A stretch of DNA of 64,000 nt from contig CAIKAC010000017.1 of NCBI GenBank assembly GCA_903825305.1, positions 1 to 64,000 on the forward strand, in the 5' to 3' direction. Numbering within the stretch: position 1 is the stretch's first letter; each line of letters begins with the position of its first letter. Origin of the DNA: an uncultured Actinomycetes bacterium. GTDB taxonomy: Bacteria > Actinomycetota > Acidimicrobiia > Acidimicrobiales > RAAP-2. Position numbers and translations under genes: made by a program. This document shows, one piece after another, positions 25,493-34,647 of this stretch. The notes below the pieces were generated by a model. It was not told where the DNA came from. It did no database searches and saw only the letters and a program-made list of their open reading frames with translations.

Positions 25493-27054
25493 TCTTCCTT
25501 TTCGTAGGCGGAGATCTGTTCGATCTCTTGTCCATGCTTGGGGAAGAACAAGGCCACCACGCCAGCACCAAGCACAATGGCAATGAGGCCTGCCCCGTAA
25601 GCCCAATGTGATCCATCCATAAACGAGGTCTTGGCCGCTTCAATGATTTGGTTGGCATGGTTTGGGTACTGCTTGGCAATTACTTCGGCGCCGGCGAAGC
25701 TTCGCTGAATTTCAGCCACGACGCTGGTGGGAATGTTCTGATGCGATGCCTTGGCTTGCGCAGCGATGCTGACTGCGTAGCCGGCCGTCAATATGGTTCC
25801 CAGCAGCGACTGCATGATCGATCCGCCGAGGTCACGTTGCAAGTCGGCGGTGCCCGATGCCATGCCGGCGCGGTGCACGGGAACCGATCCAGTGAGCGAG
25901 TGCGATGCTGGCGTGCCGGCAAAACCGACCCCAATGCCCATCAAGACAATGGAGAGTTCTACGTCCCAGATGCTTGCGGTGTCATTCCACGTCAAGAGAC
26001 TCACCAAGAGGGCAAAGAACAAGAAGCAGTAGCCAATGAGCAAGGTTGCCCGTGAGCCAATTTTGGCGATGAGTTTTGCCGAGAGTGGGGCAGCGACAAT
26101 CATTCCCACGGCTGCGGGGAGAATGGTGGCCCCCGCTTTGAGCGGTGAATAGCCCAAGACGTTCTGCATGAACTGTTGGCTGACGTAGGTGACACCCATC
26201 AGGCTGCCAAACACGATCATGCCAGCGGCCGCTGCCACCCAAAAGGTACGGCGCTTGGCGTAATTCAAATCAAAAAGAGGGTTTCGCGCTTTGCTTTGGG
26301 CAACGAAGAAGCCAATCAGGGAGAATACGGCGATGGCGCCAGCGATCACGCTGGCGCGTCGCTCGGCGGGATCAGCAACGAAGTCAATCGCCAAGGTCAA
26401 GGTCAAAATGCCCACGAGTGACAAGATGCCTCCAAGGTGATCGACTGATTCCTTGGTTTCATTGACGTGAGCGGGCACCACAAGCCAAGCCAAGACCAAG
26501 AACACCAGGGCCAGGGGGGCGGTGATGGCAAAGACGGAACCCCACCACGCGACGCCGAGCAGCCAGCCCGAAAGAAGGGAAGCGACCGCAATCATGGAGC
26601 CGCCAACTGCTGACCAGAGGGCAATGGATCGGGTTCGGCCATGGCCACTCCACAACGCAGTGATAAGCGAAAGCGTCGTGGGAAAGGCCATACCGGCGGC
26701 CACGCCACCGAGTACGCGGGCCACGATAAGCACTTCTACCGATGGGGCCCACGCCGCCAAAAGCGAGGTGGGGATAGTGAGCGCCATGCCCAGTAGCAGC
26801 ATGGTTTTGCGGCCATAGCGGTCACCGACGGCACCGAGGTACAACACCGTTGATGCCAGTCCGACCGAAAAGCCAATGGAGACAATGGTGAGTTGGAGCT
26901 GCGAGGCGCGGAAGGCTTCACCAATGGACGGCAACGCAACGTTGGCAACCGCCAAGTTCAAGTTGGCTACTGAGGCCACGGCAATGAGGGCGATGAGAAC
27001 CCAATGCTGGTGCTTGGGGGCTTGATCGGTGGAAGTAATCGCTACGGGGTCCAT
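25489..27054 (-). CDS. MFS transporter, DHA2 (14-span) family
   Basis: A 521-residue drug:proton antiporter-type MFS protein with about 14 spans. VANVALPSIGEAF and LGAVGDRYGRKTMLLLG are the span 1 and loop 2-3 motifs of DHA2, and a long hydrophilic C-terminal loop is present. The start is the ATG at 27054 (MDPVAITST); an upstream open frame to 27126 would run through the divergent promoter. It is divergent from the esterase and convergent with the MMPL gene. Confidence 0.92.
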   Translation of the reverse strand: MDPVAITSTDQAPKHQHWVLIALIAVASVANLNLAVANVALPSIGEAFRASQLQLTIVSIGFSVGLASTVLYLGAVGDRYGRKTMLLLGMALTIPTSLLAAWAPSVEVLIVARVLGGVAAGMAFPTTLSLITALWSGHGRTRSIALWSAVGGSMIAVASLLSGWLLGVAWWGSVFAITAPLALVFLVLAWLVVPAHVNETKESVDHLGGILSLVGILTLTLAIDFVADPAERRASVIAGAIAVFSLIGFFVAQSKARNPLFDLNYAKRRTFWVAAAAGMIVFGSLMGVTYVSQQFMQNVLGYSPLKAGATILPAAVGMIVAAPLSAKLIAKIGSRATLLIGYCFLFFALLVSLLTWNDTASIWDVELSIVLMGIGVGFAGTPASHSLTGSVPVHRAGMASGTADLQRDLGGSIMQSLLGTILTAGYAVSIAAQAKASHQNIPTSVVAEIQRSFAGAEVIAKQYPNHANQIIEAAKTSFMDGSHWAYGAGLIAIVLGAGVVALFFPKHGQEIEQISAYEKED

Positions 27055-27130
27055 GGGCACAAACCCTAGGCCACCGTGATGCTGGCAGTGTGTCCTCTCC
27101 CGGCAGTGTTGGCGACCTAGGCTCACTCAC

Positions 27131-28072
27131 ATGGCACTTGATCCAGAGTTAGAAGCAACCTTGGGTGTCGGTGCAGGAAAGCATGCGCCCTCGATTCGGG
27201 ATTTCTCTATCGAGCAATTGCGCCGCTTTTCAGATGAACAAGCGCTCCTGACTGATCCGCAGCCTCCTCAGGTGGAGCGAATTCGACTACTCTGCATTCC
27301 GCTTTCGTCGGGTTCCTATGACGCTCGCCTCTATGAATTGGATGCACGGCACGAGCCTTCGGGTTTGTTGGTGTGGGTCCATGGCGGGGGTTTTGTGGTG
27401 GGGAGCCTCGATGGATATGACGCGGCCTATCGGCGTCTTTGCGCAGGAACCGGCATGGCGGTCTTGGGAATTACTTACTCATTGGCGCCGGAGCACCCCT
27501 TCCCTGCGGGCTTTGACGATGTGGTCGAAAGCATCGCGTGGGTGCAAGAACATGCTGATCAGTTTGGGGTCAGCACCAATGACATCATTATTGGAGGCGA
27601 TTCTGCCGGTGCGCTGTTGGCGCTCGAGGCAGCGCTCATGCGAGCCAAGGCGCAGCGGCCGCTGCGAGGATTGGTGTTGGCCTATCCGACTGCTGGACCA
27701 GAAATTAAGACGGCATCCATGCACGACATGGCCGATGGCTATCTTCTCTCGGCTGATGCCATGAACTTTTGCTACGAGCTCTACCTTGCCGGAGTGGACA
27801 ATCACGCCGATCCTCGGATCTCGCCACTGCTGTCTCTTGATTTGCCTCAAGCACCGCCGACGATTCTGAGCGTTGCAGGTTTCGATCCTCTCCATGATGA
27901 GGGACTCGCCCTGTGTGGCCTCCTCGAAGGAGCAGGTGTAGCCGTCACCTTCCTCTCTGAACCAGAGATGATCCATGGATATTTGACGCTTGGGGGGATA
28001 TCTCAGGGCGCGCGATTAGCCATTGACCGGCTTTGCCAAGGCATTACAGCGCTCCTTGCTGCCGAGATCTGA
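27131..28072 (+). CDS. Alpha/beta hydrolase, HSL-type esterase
   Basis: A 313-residue esterase of the hormone-sensitive lipase family (family IV). The oxyanion HGGG motif is at 84-87, the nucleophile Ser158 is in GGDSAGA, and Asp252 (FDPLHDEG) with His282 (MIHGY) complete the triad. It would hydrolyse short-to-medium acyl esters. It is divergent from the DHA2 transporter by 76 bases, which may share regulatory sequence. Confidence 0.93.
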   Translation: MALDPELEATLGVGAGKHAPSIRDFSIEQLRRFSDEQALLTDPQPPQVERIRLLCIPLSSGSYDARLYELDARHEPSGLLVWVHGGGFVVGSLDGYDAAYRRLCAGTGMAVLGITYSLAPEHPFPAGFDDVVESIAWVQEHADQFGVSTNDIIIGGDSAGALLALEAALMRAKAQRPLRGLVLAYPTAGPEIKTASMHDMADGYLLSADAMNFCYELYLAGVDNHADPRISPLLSLDLPQAPPTILSVAGFDPLHDEGLALCGLLEGAGVAVTFLSEPEMIHGYLTLGGISQGARLAIDRLCQGITALLAAEI

Positions 28073-28112
28073 TGAACAAAAAGTGACGCGGGGCTCGTCG
28101 CGTGGCAAGATG

Positions 28113-28135
28113 CTCTCAAGAAATCTTGAGAGGGG
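28113..28135 (+). promoter_or_regulatory. Palindrome overlapping the ribosome binding site of the amino-acid ABC gene
   Basis: CTCTCAAGA (28113-28121) and TCTTGAGAG (28124-28132) form a perfect 9-bp inverted repeat with an AA centre. The right arm is part of the Shine-Dalgarno GAGAGGGG, upstream of the GTG at 28142. As RNA it would fold and hide that site; as DNA it could be a repressor operator. Either would control the importer. Confidence 0.55.
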
Positions 28136-28141
28136 ATACCT

Positions 28142-29074
28142 GTGTCACGTTTAACCACTATCGGCCGGGGCTCGGTCGTCGCAGCCTTAGTCGGCGTTGG
28201 CGTTCTCGCCGCCGCCTGTTCATCAGGAGGATCGTCTTCTACGACGACCGCTCCCACGACCACGATCCCCTCGAAGGTGATCCCGACCCAAGCCAAGGAT
28301 GCGGCAATTGCTGCGCTGGTGCCGTCATCGGTGGCCGCTACTGGCCAGTTGACTCAGGCGATGGATGCAACCTACCCACCAGACGAGTTCATCGCTCCTG
28401 GCACGACCACCATCGTCGGCATGGACGCTGATTTGGGTAAGGCCATTGCTCAGGTGCTGGGCTTGAAGCCCGTACTTCAGAACGTCACCTTTGGGTCGAT
28501 CATCGCTGGACTCCAAGCTGGTAAGTACAACATTGGAAACTCGTCATTCACCGACACCTTGGCTCGTCAGCAAAGCGTGAACTTTGTTGACTACTTCACT
28601 GCCGGAGAGGCGTTCTACGTCAAGTCGGGTTCCAGCATGAGTTTTAACGGTTTGACCTCGCTGTGTGGCCACACCGTGGCCGTAGAAACGGGCACCGTTG
28701 AGCAAACAGACTCACAAACGGCATCCAAGGCCTGCACCAAGGCTGGCAAGTCTGCGGTGACAACCCTGAGTTTCGCCGACCAGAACTCGGTGAACTTGGC
28801 CGTTGCCTCGGGTCGCGCTGATGTCGGATTCGCCGACAGCCAAGTAGCGGGCTACGTCGTGGCTCAGTCAAGCGGAGAATTCAAGCTCACGGGTTCAGCT
28901 TTCAATGTTGCCCCGTACGGCATTGCCGTGCCAAAGAACTCCACCTTGGATGTAGCCATTCAACAGGCTTTGAAGAAGCTCGTGAGTAACGGTGTCTACG
29001 CCGAGATCCTTGCGAAGTGGGGAACCCAATCAGGCGCCGTATCGGCCATCACCATTAACGGCGCCACCAGCTAA
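28142..29074 (+). CDS. Amino-acid ABC transporter substrate-binding lipoprotein
   Basis: A 310-residue family 3 solute-binding protein. The N-terminus has a signal peptide with a lipobox (VLAAAC) and lipidated Cys26, followed by a Ser/Thr-rich linker, so it is anchored outside the membrane. The binding domain contains MDADLGKAIAQVLG and GKYNIGNSSFTDTLARQQ, and VAVETGTVEQ matches the second-lobe entry of polar amino acid binders. The ligand is not predictable. The start is a GTG at 28142, just after a palindrome overlapping its ribosome binding site. First gene of a three-gene importer. Confidence 0.92.
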   Translation: MSRLTTIGRGSVVAALVGVGVLAAACSSGGSSSTTTAPTTTIPSKVIPTQAKDAAIAALVPSSVAATGQLTQAMDATYPPDEFIAPGTTTIVGMDADLGKAIAQVLGLKPVLQNVTFGSIIAGLQAGKYNIGNSSFTDTLARQQSVNFVDYFTAGEAFYVKSGSSMSFNGLTSLCGHTVAVETGTVEQTDSQTASKACTKAGKSAVTTLSFADQNSVNLAVASGRADVGFADSQVAGYVVAQSSGEFKLTGSAFNVAPYGIAVPKNSTLDVAIQQALKKLVSNGVYAEILAKWGTQSGAVSAITINGATS

Positions 29075-29096
29075 GGCGCGGTTCGGGGGACCAGGG

Positions 29097-30086
29097 GTGA
29101 GTATCCCAAACGAGGGCGGTATATCCACGGATTCGCCGCAGCCTGAGAAGCCAGAGATCATCAAAGCGGTACCCGTCCGTCACCCAGGTCGTTGGGTGGC
29201 GGGCGTGGTGCTGTTGGTGCTCGTGGCCATGGCGATTCACACGCTGGTCTTTTCGCAATCCCAAGTTCCCGGTCAAGGCGGTAGTCGCTTTGGCTGGAGT
29301 GTTGTTCGCCAATACCTCTTCTCGCCTTTGATTGTCAGGGGAGCGCTCATCACCCTTGAGCTCACGGTTGTATCGATGATCGCAGGGGTCTTGCTAGGCG
29401 TGTTGATTGCCGTGATGCGGCTCTCCAAGAGTCGCTTGATATCTGGCGTGGCGTGGTTCTATGCCTGGATCTTCCGTGGCACACCGGTTTTGGTGCAGAT
29501 CTATTTTTGGTTTTTCATTGCGGCGCTCTACCCGCACATCACGCTCGGTATTCCTTTCGGACCAGGCTTTGTCACTATCAATTTGAACTCAGTGCTGGGA
29601 GCCTTCTGGGCGGCATCATTGGCTCTGAGTCTCAATGAAGGCGCCTACATGTCTGAAATCGTGCGCGCAGGCATCATCTCCGTTGATGAAGGCCAAGTAG
29701 AAGCTGCCCACTCGTTGGGAATGCGCAGAGGTATGGCATTGCGCCGTATCGTGCTTCCCCAAGCCATGCGGCTCATTATTCCGCCCACAGGCAATGAGAC
29801 CATTTCGATGTTGAAAACCTCATCGCTTGCGAGTGTTATCGCGGTGAATGAACTCACCCACGTGGCCAACAACATCTCGGCCCAGAACTACAAGACCATC
29901 CAATTACTCATCGTCGCCAGTATTTGGTATCTCGCAATGACGACGGTGCTCTCTGTTGGGCAGTACTACCTGGAGCGACACTTCGCACGAGGTGCTACTC
30001 GAGCGTTGCCTCCGACGCCGTTCCAAAGGTTGAAGCGTAATTTGCGCTACCTTCGTCCCCACCTTCACCAAGGGGCGCCAGCATGA
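29097..30086 (+). CDS. Amino-acid ABC transporter permease
   Basis: A 329-residue HisM/GlnP-type permease. After a long, mostly polar N-terminus (about 45 residues) and one early span, the standard permease core follows with [29 protein letters not shown] and the EAA loop [22 protein letters not shown] that contacts the ATPase. I chose the GTG at 29097, because an upstream open frame from 28992 overlaps the binding-protein gene. It overlaps the ATPase gene by four bases. Confidence 0.92.
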   Translation: MSIPNEGGISTDSPQPEKPEIIKAVPVRHPGRWVAGVVLLVLVAMAIHTLVFSQSQVPGQGGSRFGWSVVRQYLFSPLIVRGALITLELTVVSMIAGVLLGVLIAVMRLSKSRLISGVAWFYAWIFRGTPVLVQIYFWFFIAALYPHITLGIPFGPGFVTINLNSVLGAFWAASLALSLNEGAYMSEIVRAGIISVDEGQVEAAHSLGMRRGMALRRIVLPQAMRLIIPPTGNETISMLKTSSLASVIAVNELTHVANNISAQNYKTIQLLIVASIWYLAMTTVLSVGQYYLERHFARGATRALPPTPFQRLKRNLRYLRPHLHQGAPA

Positions 30087-30847
30087 CGACACCTATGGTG
30101 AAGGCTGAAGAGGTCTACAAGAGTTTTGGCGCGCTCGACGTCCTCCAGGGGATCAATCTAGAAGTGGCTCCGGGCGAAGTGATGTGCATGATTGGCCCTT
30201 CGGGCTCTGGCAAGAGCACCTTTTTGAGACTGATCAACCACTTAGAGAAACTCGACGCTGGACGACTTTGGGTGGACGGCGAACTCGTTGGCTATCGCGA
30301 GAAAAACAATCGCCTCTATGAGCTCAAAGATCGAGAAGTCTGTGCCAAGCGTGCTGAGATCGCGATGGTTTTTCAACGATTCAACTTGTTCCCTCACCTG
30401 TCAGTCCTCGAGAATGTCACGATTGGGCCAACGAAGGTCAAACATCAGCCAGCTTCGGAGGCAAAGGAGCGAGCCGCTGACCTCTTGGCTCGCGTGGGTT
30501 TGGGCGACAAAGTCAAGGCATATCCCAATCAGTTGTCTGGTGGTCAGCAGCAGCGCGTGGCCATTGCCCGGGCGCTGGCAATGGATCCAAAGTTGATGCT
30601 GTTTGACGAGCCCACGTCGGCCTTGGACCCCGAACTCGTCGGTGAAGTGCTTGATGTCATGCGTAATTTGGCCGAGTCGGGCATGACGATGGTGGTGGTT
30701 ACGCACGAAATGGGATTTGCCCGAGAGGTCGGCGACACGGTGGTCTTTATGGATGGCGGCCGAATTGTTGAGGCGGGCAATCCTCGTGAAGTGCTCGTGA
30801 ACCCCCAAAACGAACGCCTTCGTAATTTCTTGTCCAAGGTTCTGTGA
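30083..30847 (+). CDS. Amino-acid ABC transporter ATP-binding protein
   Basis: A 254-residue GlnQ/HisP-type ATPase. Walker [10 protein letters not shown], signature [15 protein letters not shown], Walker [15 protein letters not shown] and the switch His in VTHEM are all present. A short insertion (about 70-85, [13 protein letters not shown]) is common in this group. It completes the importer and starts within the permease stop (ATGA). Confidence 0.95.
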   Translation: MTTPMVKAEEVYKSFGALDVLQGINLEVAPGEVMCMIGPSGSGKSTFLRLINHLEKLDAGRLWVDGELVGYREKNNRLYELKDREVCAKRAEIAMVFQRFNLFPHLSVLENVTIGPTKVKHQPASEAKERAADLLARVGLGDKVKAYPNQLSGGQQQRVAIARALAMDPKLMLFDEPTSALDPELVGEVLDVMRNLAESGMTMVVVTHEMGFAREVGDTVVFMDGGRIVEAGNPREVLVNPQNERLRNFLSKVL

Positions 30848-30878
30848 TCAGCGCATCGATCACTGGGGCATAGGCTCA

Positions 30879-32084
30879 ATGGCCGTGAGTCATGATCCTC
30901 GAAGTTGCTGGCCGGTTGATGAAACGAGCGTAGGAACAGGGCTTCCGCTCGAAGGGGTCCGAGTCTTGGATCTCACCCGAGTCGTGGCTGGCCCGTTGGC
31001 AGCCCAGATCGCCAGTGATCTTGGTGCCGATGTCATCAAAGTAGAGCAGCCCGGAGGCGACATGAGCCGCGGATTTGGCCCACCAAATGTTCATGGGATT
31101 GCGACGTACTTCCTCTCCATTAACCGCAACCGTCGAAGTGTCGTGATCGATCAACGTACCGACGATGGTCGACAGCTCGTGGCTGATCTGGCGGGGGCCG
31201 CAGACGCTGTCATCGAAAACTATTTGCCCTCTCAAGCCCAGCGACTTGGACTCACCGCGCTTCGCCAATCGCTGCCTCACGTCGTGTGGGTCACGGTGGC
31301 ATCTGCCTCTGCAGGCGGTCCGCTCGCTGATGAGCCCAACTTTGATCTCATTGCTCAAGCTCGTTCAGGCATTATGAGCGTCACGGGCACCGCCGAGTCA
31401 GGCCCAACCAAGATCGGCGCCCCTATGGCTGATGTGACCACCGGTCTCTACGCCGCCATTGGCATGCTCGCCGGCCTCTTTGATCGAAGCCAGCATCCTG
31501 AGCGCAAAGCACGCCACATCGAAGCCCCCTTGCTGGAGTCATCGATTTCAGCACTAACCAATCAGACCTCCAATTATCTCGGGGCCGGGGTGGTGCCGAA
31601 GCTCATCGGCAATGATCACCCCAATATCGTTCCCTACGCTCCTTTCGCCACCAAGGATCTGCCGCTTCTCGTTGCAGTGGCCTCTCAAAAGCAATGGGAA
31701 GGCCTGTGTCGAGCCTTGGGGCAAGAGGCGTGGATTCATGATGAGCGCTATGTGACCAACGAGCAGCGCGTGTTGCATCGCGACGAGTTGCGCCAAGACC
31801 TCGAAGCAATTCTCACGACGAAAGGTGCCGAAGAGTGGATGCCTGCCATGGTGGCTCATGAAGTGCCCTGTTCGCCGATCAATGATCTCCCGGCTGTCTT
31901 TGCCCAGGAGCAAATCGCTGGCGGCGACCTCGTCCAAACCATGGAACTAGACGGTGGTCCTGTCAAAGTGGTTGGTTCGCCCCTCACCATCGATGGCGTT
32001 CGGCCTGCTTTGCGTCGACCGGCGCCAACCTTGGGGCAACATTCTGAAGCCATCATTGACTACGTGAGGCAGCACCGGTCATGA
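30879..32084 (+). CDS. Family III CoA-transferase (CaiB/BaiF)
   Basis: A 401-residue CoA-transferase. The N-terminal CoA-binding stretch VLDLTRVVAGPLAAQIASDLGADVIKVE is canonical, and the catalytic Asp is Asp156 in NFDLIAQARSG. It would move CoA between an acyl-CoA donor and a carboxylate; the substrates are unknown. It lies 31 bases after the amino-acid importer, so an operon linking uptake and activation is possible. Its stop overlaps the ATG of the next gene (ATGA). Confidence 0.93.
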   Translation: MAVSHDPRSCWPVDETSVGTGLPLEGVRVLDLTRVVAGPLAAQIASDLGADVIKVEQPGGDMSRGFGPPNVHGIATYFLSINRNRRSVVIDQRTDDGRQLVADLAGAADAVIENYLPSQAQRLGLTALRQSLPHVVWVTVASASAGGPLADEPNFDLIAQARSGIMSVTGTAESGPTKIGAPMADVTTGLYAAIGMLAGLFDRSQHPERKARHIEAPLLESSISALTNQTSNYLGAGVVPKLIGNDHPNIVPYAPFATKDLPLLVAVASQKQWEGLCRALGQEAWIHDERYVTNEQRVLHRDELRQDLEAILTTKGAEEWMPAMVAHEVPCSPINDLPAVFAQEQIAGGDLVQTMELDGGPVKVVGSPLTIDGVRPALRRPAPTLGQHSEAIIDYVRQHRS

Positions 32085-32542
32085 GTTCGGCTCATCGATC
32101 CACCTTCGAACTTCGAGAGGACGATCTCTCAGAAATGGTGGCCGCTATGCAAGCTGCACGCGCAAGCAAAGGCTGGCTGAATTGCACGCCAGGAGTGCCT
32201 GATGATTACCCCCAGTTTCGACCATCGCTCTTTGCGTGGCTCGTAGGACCCACGCCTCCAGGGGCGCCCATTGTTACCTGGATGCCTGGCCATAATGGTC
32301 AGCCGGACACCCTTGGCATTTTGCACGCCAAGGGCAAGATTGGCCTTCACCAAGGGGCGAACATAGCCAGCATCCCTTCTTCATGGCGCTGCCGTCAAGA
32401 TCACAATCGCCGTGGTTTGCTCTTTGAAGTTCCTGCTGTCACCGACGCGGAATTGGCGACAGTTCTCGTCTCGAGTTGCGATGAACTCGCAACAGTTCCG
32501 ACAACGGGGAACTACCTTGTGGAGTTATTCACCCGGAGTTGA
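32081..32542 (+). CDS. Uncharacterised protein coupled to the CoA-transferase
   Basis: A 153-residue soluble protein I do not recognise. It has no signal peptide or membrane span. Notable stretches are GWLNCTPGVPDDYPQFRPS (about 31-49), VTWMPGHNGQPDTLGILHAKG and the C-terminal NYLVELFTRS. It begins inside the CoA-transferase stop (ATGA), so the two are translationally coupled and probably act together. Its stop codon directly abuts the stop of the opposing ABC-2 permease. Confidence 0.7.
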   Translation: MSSAHRSTFELREDDLSEMVAAMQAARASKGWLNCTPGVPDDYPQFRPSLFAWLVGPTPPGAPIVTWMPGHNGQPDTLGILHAKGKIGLHQGANIASIPSSWRCRQDHNRRGLLFEVPAVTDAELATVLVSSCDELATVPTTGNYLVELFTRS

Positions 32543-33424
32543 CTAGGCGTCTCGGCGATTCAGCATGAACCAGCCGATCAGTAACACGACCGCCGCGTAC
32601 ACCACCATCAAGAGCGTCGCTGCCCAAGGATTGAGAAGCGTACCGGCGTAGTCCGTGGTCCGAGCATGCGTCGAGCCCATGGCCGTCCCGAGCGATGACG
32701 GCATGTGCTCAATAATCGGCCGACTAATGCTTTGGGGCAGCGCTCCGAGAATGGCCGGGACGATCAAGATGAGGGCCACGAAAATGGCGATGGTTCCTGC
32801 AGTATTTCGAATGATGAAACCTATGCCCAAGACGATGAGAATGAGCAGCGTCAAGTAGAGACCAGAACGGAATACTGCGACGGCTACCCCTGGAGTTGCC
32901 AAGGTGGCAACCGGGATATGAGTGGACGTCAGTTGCTGAACCAAACTTTCGTTTCCGCTGATGGTGCGACCTCCTGAAGCGAGCAACACCGAGCTGCCAA
33001 CCAGAAAGGAGGTAAAGGTAATGAGTTCGGCAACGACGAGGGTCAATATCCCTAAGACGGTGGCTTTGGCTCCAAGCAGAATTCCTCGCCGTGGTACGGC
33101 GGCGAGGGTGGTGCGTATCGCTCCACTTGAATATTCGCTGGTAATCACGAGCGCACCAAATACGCCAATAACCAATTGTGCAAGCCCAACGCCAACGAGA
33201 GGAAGGCTGGTCGGGTCATAGTTGGCCTTGTCGGCCAAGCTTCGAGTCGACCAATGGTGGGCAACGAGCGATGGCACCAAAATGGACAGCCCGACGGCAA
33301 ACAGTACGGCGAGGCCAAGGCAAATCCACGTGGATCGGATCGTGCGGATCTTGGTCCACTCAGAACGAACCGCGTGAGTGAACTTTGACGCCAGTGGCGC
33401 AGCCGGGATAATAGAAGTGGTCAT
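32543..33424 (-). CDS. ABC-2 type transporter permease
   Basis: A 293-residue membrane protein with six predicted spans, opening with AVRSEWTKIRTIRSTW, the usual entry of ABC-2 permeases paired with BcrA-type ATPases. FGALVITSEYSSGAIRTTLAAVPRR is the conserved cytoplasmic helix region. It pairs with the ATPase upstream, whose stop overlaps its ATG. The exported substrate is unknown. Confidence 0.92.
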   Translation of the reverse strand: MTTSIIPAAPLASKFTHAVRSEWTKIRTIRSTWICLGLAVLFAVGLSILVPSLVAHHWSTRSLADKANYDPTSLPLVGVGLAQLVIGVFGALVITSEYSSGAIRTTLAAVPRRGILLGAKATVLGILTLVVAELITFTSFLVGSSVLLASGGRTISGNESLVQQLTSTHIPVATLATPGVAVAVFRSGLYLTLLILIVLGIGFIIRNTAGTIAIFVALILIVPAILGALPQSISRPIIEHMPSSLGTAMGSTHARTTDYAGTLLNPWAATLLMVVYAAVVLLIGWFMLNRRDA

Positions 33425-34329
33425 TGAACGGCCCCTGACTCGTATTCGCCTTCACCGGCGGTGAGCTGCATGAACACCTCTTCCAGACTGGCAGATTGTT
33501 GCGTCAATTCGGTGAGGGCAATGGCTTGATCTAAGGCAATTTCGCCAATCGCTTCTTGGGCCATCTCCGTCACGAGCAAATGATCGCTTTCGCGGGTAGT
33601 GCTCGCACCTTTTCTGCGAAGTGCTGCGTCGAGTGCATCGAGGTTTCGTGCGGAAACTCTGACCGTGGGAGTAGTGCGCGACGCAATGAAATTTTCGACC
33701 GTGGTTTCAGCAAGCAATTTGCCGCGTCCGATCACGACCAAGTTCGATGCGGTGAGCGCCATTTCGCTCATCAGGTGACTCGAAACGAAGACTGTTTTAC
33801 CTTGCTTGGCGAGATCTTGAAGCAGTGTGCGAACCCAGAGAATGCCTTCGGGGTCGAGACCGTTGACCGGTTCATCAAAGAGAAGGATTTGCGGGTCACC
33901 AAGGAGGGCAGCTGCGATGCCCAAACGCTGCCCCATGCCGAGCGAGAATTTTCCGACTTTTCGCTTGGCCACGCTGTCGAGTCCGACGAGTTCGAGCACT
34001 TCACCAACGCGCTTGGTGTCGATCGCGTTGGACTCGGCCAGACTCTTCAGGTGTGACCGTGCCGACCGACCAGGGTGGAGCGCCTTGGCATCGAGGAGCG
34101 CGCCTACTTCTCGAAGTGGCCATGCCAACTCCCGATACGCCTTACCGTCAACCGTGATGGAGCCGTCATCGGGACGATCAAGGCCAAGAATCATCCTCAT
34201 GGTGGTCGATTTGCCGCTGCCATTGGGTCCGAGGAAGCCGGTGACGACCCCTGGCTGGACGGTGAAACTCAGATCATCGACCGCAACGGTCTCGCCGTAA
34301 GTCTTGGTGAGGCCAGTGACGCTAATCAC
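33421..34329 (-). CDS. ABC-2 type transporter ATPase (BcrA/DrrA type)
   Basis: A 302-residue ATPase with Walker A GPNGSGKST, signature FSLGMGQRLGIAAALLG, Walker B ILLFDEPVNGLDPEG, and the switch segment VSSHLMSE. The C-terminal 80 residues are the accessory domain of the DrrA/BcrA group. Partner of the following permease; drug or lipid export is likely but unproven. It is divergent from the cytochrome b-like operon across 144 bases. Confidence 0.94.
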   Translation of the reverse strand: MISVTGLTKTYGETVAVDDLSFTVQPGVVTGFLGPNGSGKSTTMRMILGLDRPDDGSITVDGKAYRELAWPLREVGALLDAKALHPGRSARSHLKSLAESNAIDTKRVGEVLELVGLDSVAKRKVGKFSLGMGQRLGIAAALLGDPQILLFDEPVNGLDPEGILWVRTLLQDLAKQGKTVFVSSHLMSEMALTASNLVVIGRGKLLAETTVENFIASRTTPTVRVSARNLDALDAALRRKGASTTRESDHLLVTEMAQEAIGEIALDQAIALTELTQQSASLEEVFMQLTAGEGEYESGAVQ

Positions 34330-34473
34330 AGGGAACTCACAGGAACGAAAAGGAACGTAGTCACGCTGTGAATCTACCCATCAATGACCAACTTGTGACG
34401 GAGGGGCCAAGAAGGGACCTTGTGCCCTATCGGAACGTGACAGCATCGCCGATAGTGGCGACAGGAGGTTTCC

Positions 34474-34647
34474 ATGCTTGCTGTTGTCACTGCACTGGCT
34501 TCGGTGTTCAATCTCGATACGCAGGGTCACTATCTGCACCTTGGGTTCATTGAGATTTCCATTGCCAATCTCATCGTCATCGTGTTGATGGTGGTGGTGT
34601 TCATTCTGGCCATCACGCTTCCGTTTCACCGCAGGAGGAATCGCTAA
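34474..34647 (+). CDS. 57-residue single-span membrane protein, first gene of the cytochrome b-like module
   Basis: A short gene that length filters would miss. From ATG 34474, with AGGAGG at 34463-34468, it encodes 57 residues: an amphipathic N-terminus containing GHYLHLGFIEIS, one strong hydrophobic span at about 31-49, and a basic end (FHRRRNR) that fits a cytoplasmic C-terminus. Its TAA shares its last A with the ATG of the cytochrome b-like gene (TAATG at 34645-34649), so translation is coupled. I infer a small accessory subunit, by analogy with the small subunits of b6f complexes. No homology can be claimed. Confidence 0.75.
   Translation: MLAVVTALASVFNLDTQGHYLHLGFIEISIANLIVIVLMVVVFILAITLPFHRRRNR

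Noticed and set aside
27060-27131. Direct repeats GGCAGTGT between the DHA2 transporter and the esterase as an operator
   Set aside because: Only two short copies with imperfect flanks; this could easily be chance.
34335-34460. GGAAC repeats upstream of the cytochrome module as an ECF-sigma promoter
   Set aside because: GGAAC occurs three times but no consistent -10 partner at a fixed distance could be found by eye.
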